From assembly GCA_903938935.1 (NCBI GenBank), contig CAJAFD010000056.1, positions 1-24,217 of the forward strand: a DNA stretch of 24,217 nucleotides, read 5' to 3'. Of the stretch, positions 15,844-22,272 are shown in pieces. Below the pieces are notes generated by a model. The model was not told the DNA's origin. It did no database searches and saw only the letters and a list, made by a program, of their open reading frames with translations. A program made the position numbers and the translations under genes. Numbering within the stretch: position 1 is the first letter of the stretch; each line of letters begins with the position of its first letter. The DNA is from an uncultured Opitutia bacterium. Lineage in GTDB: Bacteria; Verrucomicrobiota; Verrucomicrobiia; Opitutales; Opitutaceae.

Positions 15844-15955
15844 CGCGTAGTCACCATCGTCCTGGTAAGACGATGCAGGTTAGTTGTTCTATACGGTTTG
15901 CTTGGTGTTAGGTTACACGAGCCGCTCCTTCATCGGGGGCGGCTCTTGTGTTTTT
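15844..15955 (+). ncRNA. putative small RNA, copy B
   Basis: Second copy of the putative RNA. The first hairpin is a perfect 7-bp stem CATCGTC/GACGATG (15855-15861 with 15869-15875) around the same CTGGTAA loop. Relative to copy A the outer pairs differ on both sides of the stem, which are compensatory changes supporting a real RNA structure. The invariant 19-nt block is at 15895-15913. It ends in a terminator hairpin and T-tract 65 nt before the TPP riboswitch aptamer. Twin copies of sRNAs are common in bacteria and often act redundantly or additively. Confidence 0.65.
15919..15955 (+). terminator. terminator of RNA copy B
   Basis: Ten-bp stem GAGCCGCTCC (15919-15928) with GGGGCGGCTC (15936-15945), one T-G wobble, loop TTCATCG, then TTGTGTTTTT. 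After one mismatch the stem can be extended by ACA/TGT. Confidence 0.75.
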
Positions 15956-16022
15956 AGGTGGCTGGACGTGTTTTAAAGTTTTTCTTGCCAGTTGGCGCGG
16001 GACGCCGCTTTTTCCGCTTCGC

Positions 16023-16117
16023 CTGTAGGGGTGTCTTCCGCGGAAGACTGAGATTGCGGCGCGATTCGGCCGCTGGACCCTTCGAACCTGAACGGATCAT
16101 GCCGACGAAGGAAACAG
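16023..16117 (+). promoter_or_regulatory. TPP (thiamin pyrophosphate) riboswitch
   Basis: The segment matches the THI-box aptamer. P1 is CTGT/ACAG (16023-16026 with 16114-16117). P2/P3 has GGGGTGTCTTC, with a perfect P3 hairpin GTCTTC-CGCG-GAAGAC (16033-16048). The conserved CTGAGA is at 16048-16053, and an optional P3a stem GCGGC/GCCGC follows. The second arm has ACCCTTCG, AACCTGA (16085-16091), then GGATCATGCC and GACGAAGGAAA. All core binding motifs are present; the TCAT variant of the usual TAAT also occurs in known TPP riboswitches. It is followed by two intrinsic terminators, so it probably works by transcription termination when TPP is abundant. It controls the TonB-dependent receptor 82 nt downstream. 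Confidence 0.95.
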
Positions 16118-16118
16118 C

Positions 16119-16140
16119 AGGCGCGGATTGCGCCTTTTTT
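16119..16140 (+). terminator. riboswitch expression-platform terminator 1
   Basis: AGGCGC (16119-16124), loop GGATT, GCGCCT (16130-16135), then five more T. It begins one nt after P1 of the TPP aptamer, as expected for a ligand-induced terminator. Confidence 0.85.
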
Positions 16141-16142
16141 AA

Positions 16143-16166
16143 GGGCGCGACTCGCGCCCCTTTTTT
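16143..16166 (+). terminator. riboswitch expression-platform terminator 2
   Basis: GGGCGCG (16143-16149), loop ACT, CGCGCCC (16153-16159), then C and six T (16161-16166). It lies two nt after the first terminator and 32 nt before the receptor start, forming a tandem or fail-safe terminator. Its arms can also pair with those of terminator 1. Confidence 0.8.
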
Positions 16167-16198
16167 CGGGAGTCAGTTCAGGACGGGCCTCATCCTCC

Positions 16199-18337
16199 AT
16201 GAAACGTCCCACCCGAATCCTCCTCTCGATCATCGCGACTTTGTCGGCGAGTGCTCTCGTCCACGCGCAAGCGAACTCGCCCGCGGCTTCCGCGCCGACG
16301 GTCAAACTCGCTCCGGTGCTCGTCACCGCCGATCTCTGGGCCTCGCCGCTGACGAAGTTGCCCGCGAGCGTCACGGTGTTTGACGATGCCACGCTGCAGG
16401 CCGGCGGCGTGCGGCACTTCGGCGATCTGGTGAATCAAATCTCAAATCTCACGTGGACGGGCGGTACTTCCCGGCCCCGTTATTTTCAAATCCGCGGCAT
16501 CGGCGAAAATTCCCAATACGAAGGCGAAACTCCCGATTCCGCCGTGCGCTTCATGGTCGACGACATGGATTTCACGGGCCTCGGCACGCTCGGCGGCACG
16601 TTCGATGTGAGCCAAGTCGAGGTGTTGCGCGGGCCGCAGGCTGGGGCCTTTGGCGCCAACGCCGCGGGCGGCGTCGTGCGGCTCGTGACCAACGCCCCGA
16701 CTCCGTTCTGGACCGGCCGCGTCGAGACCAACGCCGGCCAAGACGCCTTGCGCGAAGGCGGTTTCGCCCTCGGCGGGCCGCTCGTTGCCGCCAACCCCGA
16801 GCGCTTTATGGTGCGCCTCGCCGTGCACCAAAGCCGCAGCGACGGCTTTCGCCACAACGTCACCCTCAACCGCGACACCAACGCCCGCGACGAATTCACC
16901 GCGCGCCTGCGCTTCACCGCCGTCCTCTCGCCCGCCTGGCGCTGGGAAGGCGCCGTTTTGTTTTCGGATGTGAACAACGGCTTCGATGAATTCGCGCTCG
17001 ATAACAACGGCCGCCGCACTTTTAGCGACCAACCCGGCCGCGATGAGCAACGCTCCACCGCCGCCAGCCTTCGTGGCACCTACGCAGGTCTGGCCGGCGC
17101 GCGCCTCACGTCGATCACCGGCGGCAGTCGCGTGAAATCCGTTTACTCCTACGACGACGATTGGACTGCCGCTTCGTATGAGGGCTTCAGCGATGTCCGG
17201 CGCACGCGCTCGGTCTTCAACCAAGAACTTCGCCTCGATTCTACCGCCACGCGCGCCGCGCTCGGCTGGATCGATCGTTGGACGCTCGGCGCATTTTTTT
17301 CCAACACCGACGAAACGAGCTCCTATATTAATAAAGATCCCTATGACGTCCGCGGTCTCAAAACCCGTTACAACGCCGACAACGTCGCGCTCTTCGGTCA
17401 GATCGCGCACGATCTCGCGGCGCACACGCGCTTGATCGTCGGTCTCCGCAGCGAGCGCGTGAACCTCGACGGTCGCGGCACCAAGACCCGCTATCGTGCC
17501 GCGCGCAGCTCCTACGATCCGGAAATCACGTTCCGTCCTGCTTTTGATGATACGCTCCTCGGCGGCAAGATGACCCTCGAGCACGATCTCACGTCCGCCG
17601 TGCTCGCGTTTGCCTCGGTCACGCGCGGCTACAAGGCCGGCGGCATCAACATCGACGCTCGCATCAGCCCGCCCGCCGATCCGCTCACCTACGGCACCGA
17701 GCAACTCTGGAATTACGAAGCCGGCTTCCGCGGCCATGCGCTCGACCACCGGCTCACGGGGGAAATCACCGCGTTTTATCTCGATCGGGCCGACACGCAG
17801 GTGCGCGACTCCGCCGGCTTCGGCGGCAACTATCGCTTTTTCACCGCCAACGGCCGCACCGCCCATATCGTTGGCTTCGAGGCCGCCGCGAGCTACGCGG
17901 TCACGCCGGCGTGGTCGTTCCGCGGCACGCTCGCGCAGATGAGTTCGCAGCTCGATCCGTTTAAACTTACCAACGGCAACACCGGCGGCGGTCGCAGCTT
18001 GGCGAATACCCCGCGCACCGGCTACACGCTCGGTACGGATTTCCGCCGCGCGGCTACGGCGGGAGTTTTTGCCCACGCTGAGATCGTGGGTCGCGCCACG
18101 CAGTTCGACTCCAATAACCAGAACGAGGCTCGTCGCGCCTTCCATCTCTACAACGCCAGCTTCGGCTACGCGTGGCAGCAATGGACGTTTACCGTGTGGG
18201 GCAAAAATCTGCTGAACACGCGCTACGAGAAACGCGTGTTCTTCTTCGGCAACGCCGATCCCGATTACATCGAGACGCGCTACGAAGCCCGCGCCGATCC
18301 ACGTCAACTCGGCGTGAGCGCTTCGTATCGCTTCTGA
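16199..18337 (+). CDS. TonB-dependent outer-membrane receptor, probable thiamin(-precursor) importer
   Basis: 712-residue TonB-dependent receptor. The signal peptide is about 1-23, cut after VHA. A TonB-box-like stretch, LAPVLVTA, is at 37-44. The plug domain (about 50-165) has the usual LPASVTVFD, FQIRGIG, VDDMDF and VEVLRGPQAGAFGANAAGGVVRLVT motifs. The rest is a 22-strand-type barrel ending in the outer-membrane C-terminal signature SASYRF with terminal Phe. Barrel length is normal for the family. TonB energises uptake of large or scarce nutrients through such channels. The substrate is inferred from the TPP riboswitch directly upstream: TPP-regulated TonB receptors are proposed thiamin or thiamin-precursor transporters in several phyla. 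No thi genes or inner-membrane permease are adjacent, and no TonB/ExbB/ExbD genes are in the window. Confidence 0.93.
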   Translation: MKRPTRILLSIIATLSASALVHAQANSPAASAPTVKLAPVLVTADLWASPLTKLPASVTVFDDATLQAGGVRHFGDLVNQISNLTWTGGTSRPRYFQIRGIGENSQYEGETPDSAVRFMVDDMDFTGLGTLGGTFDVSQVEVLRGPQAGAFGANAAGGVVRLVTNAPTPFWTGRVETNAGQDALREGGFALGGPLVAANPERFMVRLAVHQSRSDGFRHNVTLNRDTNARDEFTARLRFTAVLSPAWRWEGAVLFSDVNNGFDEFALDNNGRRTFSDQPGRDEQRSTAASLRGTYAGLAGARLTSITGGSRVKSVYSYDDDWTAASYEGFSDVRRTRSVFNQELRLDSTATRAALGWIDRWTLGAFFSNTDETSSYINKDPYDVRGLKTRYNADNVALFGQIAHDLAAHTRLIVGLRSERVNLDGRGTKTRYRAARSSYDPEITFRPAFDDTLLGGKMTLEHDLTSAVLAFASVTRGYKAGGINIDARISPPADPLTYGTEQLWNYEAGFRGHALDHRLTGEITAFYLDRADTQVRDSAGFGGNYRFFTANGRTAHIVGFEAAASYAVTPAWSFRGTLAQMSSQLDPFKLTNGNTGGGRSLANTPRTGYTLGTDFRRAATAGVFAHAEIVGRATQFDSNNQNEARRAFHLYNASFGYAWQQWTFTVWGKNLLNTRYEKRVFFFGNADPDYIETRYEARADPRQLGVSASYRF

Positions 18338-18351
18338 GTTGAGCCGCCACG

Positions 18352-18385
18352 AGCGTCTCGGTGCGTGAAAAGCGCACGGGACGCT
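18352..18385 (+). other. long hairpin after the receptor gene
   Basis: A 13-bp inverted repeat with one bulged G: 18352-18359 pairs with 18378-18385 (one T-G), and GTGCG (18361-18365) with CGCAC (18373-18377), loop TGAAAAG. It lies 15 nt after the receptor stop. No T-run follows, so it may be an mRNA-stabilising or Rho-assisted 3' structure rather than an intrinsic terminator. Confidence 0.45.
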
Positions 18386-18432
18386 GCGTGTTCAGCGTTG
18401 AGCGGCGGCGATTCCGCCCTCACGTTCGCCGC

Positions 18433-19029
18433 ATGATCGGACTCCAAGACGGCGCGGGAGCGCTCGCCAAAAAGAAAAAAGCGGAACGAGTTTTTCCTCT
18501 TCATCTGACCGTGCTCGGCACGGAGCCGCGCGTCGGGCGGGTCTTGCTCGTGCGCGAGTCGATGTGGTTGTCCCGGCTGCATGACAGCATCCAAGTGGCG
18601 TTCGACTGGTTCGATTATCAGACGCACGTTTTTAATTTTGAGGACCTGCGTTTCGGTAATCCGCTCAAACGGCAGGAGGTGCTGATCGAGGACGATCGCG
18701 ACATTTCGTTGGCGGATCTCGATCTGGAAAACCGCGCTTCGTTTACCTACGGCTATAATTTCTCCGAGGGCTGGGTGGTGGATATCCGCGTCGATAAACC
18801 GATCGCGATGGAGAAGGGCCTGCGTTATCCGCATTGCGTCTCAGGTGAACGCGCGGGTCCGCCGGAGGATTGCGGCGGCATCGAGGCGTTTCACGACATG
18901 CTCGCGTGTCTGCGCGAGCCGGAGACGGAGCTTGGCCGCGAGTGGCGTGAGTGGATCGGCCCCGACTATAATCCCGAGGTGTGCGACCTCGTGAAGATCA
19001 ACGCGGCGCTCCGGCGTCTGACGAAGTAA
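18433..19029 (+). CDS. plasmid pRiA4b ORF-3 family protein
   Basis: 198-residue protein matching the pRiA4b ORF-3-like family (named from an Agrobacterium plasmid; also found beside some transposons, function unknown). Family marks: an N-terminal LHLTVLGTEPRVGRVLLV strand pair, SRLHDSIQVAFDWFDYQTHVFNF (47-69), a YGYNFSEGWVVDI segment (106-118), and the signature CVSGERAGPPEDCGG (135-149), which provides Cys/Glu/Asp residues that may bind metal. The C-terminal part has the usual WIGPDYNPEVCDLVKIN ending. The ATG at 18433 is preferred; a GTG 24 codons earlier would lie within the hairpin downstream of the receptor gene. No transposase, integrase or plasmid gene is nearby and base usage looks like the neighbours, so recent transfer is not indicated. 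Confidence 0.88.
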   Translation: MIGLQDGAGALAKKKKAERVFPLHLTVLGTEPRVGRVLLVRESMWLSRLHDSIQVAFDWFDYQTHVFNFEDLRFGNPLKRQEVLIEDDRDISLADLDLENRASFTYGYNFSEGWVVDIRVDKPIAMEKGLRYPHCVSGERAGPPEDCGGIEAFHDMLACLREPETELGREWREWIGPDYNPEVCDLVKINAALRRLTK

Positions 19030-19060
19030 AGCCGGCGCGCGCGTTTTTAATTTCGGTGCC

Positions 19061-20506
19061 TCAAGGCGCCGGGGTGATCCGAGCGATGCGGTTGGGCAAG
19101 AGCACGTAGAGTGCGCCGTCGGGGCCGCCGATCACGTGGCGGATGCGGCCGATGCTTTTGAAGATGATTTCTTGGGCGACGACTTTGCCTCCGGCGATTT
19201 CGACGCGGCGGAGTTCTTCGGCGGCGAGCGAGGCGACGAAGAGTTGGTTTTTCCATTTAGGAAAAAGATCGCCGGTGTAAAAGTTGGCGCCGCACGGGGC
19301 GATGGAAGGCACCCAATAAGCGAGGGGTTGTTCCATGTCGGCTTTGGCGGTGATGTCGACCATCGCGGTGCCGTCGTAATTCATGCCGTAGGTGATGACG
19401 GGCCAGCCGTAGTTGAGGCCTTTTTTGACGAGGTTGAGTTCGTCGCCACCGCGGGGGCCGTGCTCGGCGTCGAAGAGTTCGCCGGTGATCGGGTGGAAGG
19501 CGAGGCCTTGCGGGTTGCGGTGGCCGTAGCTCCAGATGGTGGTGTCGGCTTTGGCGTCACCGACGAAGGGATTATCCGCAGGGATGCGGCCGTCGTCGTG
19601 GAGGCGGTGGACTTTGCCGTTGGGGCGCGCGATGTCTTGGGCGTGTTTGCCTTGGCCGCGTTCGCCGATGCTGAAGAAGAGATAGCCTTGGCGATCGAAG
19701 GCGATGCGGCCGCCGAAGTGGACGCCGCCGGCTTTGATGTAGTGCTCGAGTTTGCCTTGGTAAATCGTCTGCTGGTCGATGAGGGCGCCGTCTTTGATTT
19801 TACCGCGAATGATGCGCGTGAGGCTGACTTTGGCGCCGTCGGCGTTTTGCTGGGGATCGCTGAAGGCGAGATAGAGCCAGCCGTTTTTCGCGTAATCGGG
19901 ATGAGGAACGGCGTCGTAGAGACCGGCTTGGCCGCCGGTGTCGACGGCGGGCATGCCGCTCAGCGGACGATCCGCGAGTTTGCCGTTTTCGATGAGGTAG
20001 AGGTAGCCGCGTTTTTCGGTGACCACGGCTTGGGTGGGCGAGAGGAAGGCGAGGGACCAAGGCTCTTTGAGTCCGCCGACCCAGGTGTTGAGTTGGTAGG
20101 CGTGGAGCTGGCTTTGCGCCGTCATGGAATCGGCGGGTTTGACGAACTGGGTTTTTTCGCGGGCGGTCTTGGCGCGGAGTTCGCGGATGTAGATGACCAT
20201 CGCGCGGATTTCTTTGTCAGGAATCGCGGCGCCCCATGCGGGCATGCCTTTGTCGGGAAAACCGTTGCGGATGCTTTTGGCGAGGCTCTCGTCGTCGCCG
20301 CCGTTGGTCCAGACGTCGTCGAGCATCGAGGGCGCTTGGGCGCCTTCGAGGTTTTTGCCGTGGCAGTTGGCGCAGAGGAGTTGGTAGCGCTCGGCGACGG
20401 TGCCGGTGCGAACGGCTTGGGCGGCGAGGCGCGGGGACGTCAGCGCGAAGGCGACGGCGGTGAGGGCGAGGAGTGGGCGAAGGAGGTGGGGGCGGGGGAG
20501 AAGCAT
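19061..20506 (-). CDS. cytochrome c-fused PQQ-dependent sugar dehydrogenase
   Basis: 481-residue exported protein. Signal peptide about 1-30 (ends RLAAQ). The N-terminal cytochrome c domain has haem motif CANCH (45-49) and a probable axial Met88 in GMPAW. From about 140 a glucose/sorbosone dehydrogenase-type six-bladed propeller follows, with typical motifs LKEPWSLAFLSPTQAVVTEKRG, HFGGRIAFDRQGYLFFSIGERG, WSYGHRNPQGLAFHPITGELFDAEHGPRGGDELN, NYGWPVITYG and IGGPDGALYVL. The family oxidises aldose sugars in the periplasm with PQQ; the fused cytochrome would take the electrons directly. Many propeller members of this family have no proven substrate, so the sugar is unknown. It is the third gene of a - strand cluster, 144 bp behind the glycoside hydrolase gene. 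Confidence 0.92.
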   Translation of the reverse strand: MLLPRPHLLRPLLALTAVAFALTSPRLAAQAVRTGTVAERYQLLCANCHGKNLEGAQAPSMLDDVWTNGGDDESLAKSIRNGFPDKGMPAWGAAIPDKEIRAMVIYIRELRAKTAREKTQFVKPADSMTAQSQLHAYQLNTWVGGLKEPWSLAFLSPTQAVVTEKRGYLYLIENGKLADRPLSGMPAVDTGGQAGLYDAVPHPDYAKNGWLYLAFSDPQQNADGAKVSLTRIIRGKIKDGALIDQQTIYQGKLEHYIKAGGVHFGGRIAFDRQGYLFFSIGERGQGKHAQDIARPNGKVHRLHDDGRIPADNPFVGDAKADTTIWSYGHRNPQGLAFHPITGELFDAEHGPRGGDELNLVKKGLNYGWPVITYGMNYDGTAMVDITAKADMEQPLAYWVPSIAPCGANFYTGDLFPKWKNQLFVASLAAEELRRVEIAGGKVVAQEIIFKSIGRIRHVIGGPDGALYVLLPNRIARITPAP

Positions 20507-20650
20507 GCGCCGCTGAAGAAAGCCAGTGCCCGGCGCGGCGCAAGGTTCAGAATGCGCGGGCCATAAAAAATATCAGCGACCGTGGAAAGCTAGGTAGTCT
20601 TGCCAACGGCGCTGACGGCTCCGCGTTTGCGCTGATTCTGGTCTCAATGC

Positions 20651-22225
20651 CTAGGGGTTTACCCGGCTAATGCGGAGCGCGAGATACGGTTTGCCCGGAA
20701 GTGGGATGGATTGGCCGGCGGCGTCTTCGAAGATGTAGTCGTCTTTTTTCTTGGTGACGAAGGTGCCTGGGACGGGCGTGACGGTCATCGCCCACGTATC
20801 GAGAATCTCGATCTTAAACCTGAGGCCGTCGGAAAGTTTATTTTTGTGGAGCTCGAATCGCCAGGCAGTGGGGCGCTCTTTGCCGAAATAGAGCAGGTAG
20901 TATTCGCCGGCTTGGCCGCCGAAGCGAGGGTCCTGCCATTTGTCGATGGGGTTGATGCCTTCGGCGGGGCCCTCGGCCATGACTTGGCGGAGAAATGCGA
21001 GGCGTGCGGGACTTTCTCCGCGGAGGTTGCCACCTTTGGCCCACCAGATGATGTCGTCGGCCGGGCTGAGGTACGTTTCACCATGGCCGACGTAGGTGCC
21101 GGCGATGTGGCCGTTCCAAAAACGAAACACCATTTCTTCGGCGGAGAGGTTGCCCCAGCGGCGGGGGAGATCGCCTTCGTATTTTACCTCATCGTAAACG
21201 ACAGGTTTGCGGTAGGCGTCGCGGTAAAGCTGCGCGCGGCCTGGTTCCTCGACGGCGGAGCCATTTTGAATGCTGGCGTGGGTGACCCAGGTTTGGTTGT
21301 GGTTGTAAATCAGTGTGCCGTTGTGGATGGAGCGCAGGTGCGCGTACGGATCGCTCTCTTGGACGATGAGGCCGAAGCGGTCCCAGTCCGATTCGGTTTT
21401 TTCTTTCATGAAATCGTATTCGTTGGCGAGGGACCACCAGATGTTGCGATAGGCGGCGAGTCGGGCGATGACGTAGCGCAGGTAGCGATCATCGCTCGCG
21501 GCATCCATGCGATCAAAGCCCCAGCGACCTTTGTCGTAGGGGTGAAACAAAATGATATCGGCCTCGATCCCGAGTTCGCTCAACTGCGCGATCCGCTTCT
21601 CGAGGTGGTTAAAGTACGCGGGGTTGAAGCGCGTGAAATCCCACGACGACGGTGGCGTACCGGCGAAGGGATAAGTTGGCGGCTCGTTCTTGTTCCAGTC
21701 GTAGTTTTTAGGAAACACGCAGAAACGGATTTTGTTAAACGGGGCGGCGGCGAGCGTACGCAACGTCTGTTCCTCGAGCGCGTTCCCCTGGTGCGTCCAC
21801 ACATAGGCCGTGGTGCCGAGCTGGCGGTAGGGCGTGCCGTCGGCGTAGGCGAAATGATACGAGTGGGCCACGCGCACGGGGCCGTGGTTTTGGGCGCTGG
21901 GCGGCGTGACGATCAGGGTGCCGGTTTTTCCGTCGAGCGCGGGCCGATTGCTGCGCGTGATATAACGCCATTCGCCGGTTTTCTCGGGCATGAAGCGCAC
22001 GCGGTATTGCCCCTCGCCGTCATAGAAACCGGTGACGTTGATCGTGGTGTTTCCCTGCGTGAAGCGTGCGTTCAGCTCGACTTCGAGAAACGGGTTGCCG
22101 CTGGCGGGGCCGGTGAGGTTGAGCTCGAAACGGCCCCATTGCTCGACCTGCGGCGGCTCTGCGGCCACGACGAAAACAGGAGCGAGACTGAAGGCCAAAA
22201 ACGCGAGGAGCACACGGGGGTTCAT
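20651..22225 (-). CDS. DUF5060/DUF4038-type glycoside hydrolase, exported
   Basis: 524-residue exported protein with signal peptide (about 1-22, ends VVAA). The N-terminal domain (about 28-108) is an Ig-like DUF5060 module (WGRFELNLTG, NPFLEVELNARF, FYDGEGQYRVRFMPEKTGEWRY). The central part (about 120-420) is a DUF4038-like TIM barrel; candidate catalytic acids are Glu269 in SLANEYDF (acid/base) and Glu346 in VYDEVKYEG (nucleophile). The last about 90 residues form a beta domain of the DUF5605 type. This architecture occurs in enzymes near GH140 and related families acting on plant or algal side-chain sugars, but the substrate is not predictable. It starts 47 bp after the methyltransferase stop and is probably in its operon. 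Catalytic assignment is by pattern and should be treated as tentative. Confidence 0.85.
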   Translation of the reverse strand: MNPRVLLAFLAFSLAPVFVVAAEPPQVEQWGRFELNLTGPASGNPFLEVELNARFTQGNTTINVTGFYDGEGQYRVRFMPEKTGEWRYITRSNRPALDGKTGTLIVTPPSAQNHGPVRVAHSYHFAYADGTPYRQLGTTAYVWTHQGNALEEQTLRTLAAAPFNKIRFCVFPKNYDWNKNEPPTYPFAGTPPSSWDFTRFNPAYFNHLEKRIAQLSELGIEADIILFHPYDKGRWGFDRMDAASDDRYLRYVIARLAAYRNIWWSLANEYDFMKEKTESDWDRFGLIVQESDPYAHLRSIHNGTLIYNHNQTWVTHASIQNGSAVEEPGRAQLYRDAYRKPVVYDEVKYEGDLPRRWGNLSAEEMVFRFWNGHIAGTYVGHGETYLSPADDIIWWAKGGNLRGESPARLAFLRQVMAEGPAEGINPIDKWQDPRFGGQAGEYYLLYFGKERPTAWRFELHKNKLSDGLRFKIEILDTWAMTVTPVPGTFVTKKKDDYIFEDAAGQSIPLPGKPYLALRISRVNP

Positions 22226-22272
22226 GTGGCGTCAGCGTGGAGAAAAGTCGCGCAGTGTCGAGCAGCGGTGTC

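Larger units (their letters stand above)
15610..15955 (+). repeat. tandem duplication of a regulatory/ncRNA unit (two copies, period 193-194 bp)
   Basis: Two direct copies, 15610-15760 and 15803-15955. Blocks identical between them: 21 bp at the left end (15610-15630 and 15803-15823), CGCATCTATCTC, CGTCCTGGTAAGACG, GGTTTGCTTGGTGTTAGGT, CCTTCATCGGGG and GTGTTTTT. These are separated by diverged spacers of nearly equal length. The block-and-spacer pattern shows selection on promoter and RNA elements rather than a recent copy. No inverted terminal repeats or transposase are seen, and no credible protein is encoded. Confidence 0.9.

Noticed and set aside
15772..15957. 61-codon + strand open frame over RNA copy B
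   Set aside because: It runs through the promoter-like boxes, hairpin and terminator, and copy A does not keep an equivalent frame; the selection seen is on RNA and DNA elements.
16442..18307. 621-codon - strand open frame opposite the TonB-dependent receptor
   Set aside because: Antisense shadow of a clearly recognised gene; the translation has no family likeness and is Arg/Ala/Val-rich as expected.
18433..19029. pRiA4b ORF-3-like gene as a sign of a mobile element
   Set aside because: No transposase, integrase, inverted repeats or plasmid genes flank it, and its composition resembles that of its neighbours; the family is common in chromosomes.
19136..20566. 476-codon + strand open frame opposite the sugar dehydrogenase
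   Set aside because: Low-complexity Gly/Ala/Val/Asp product, antisense to a well-supported gene with a haem motif and propeller motifs.
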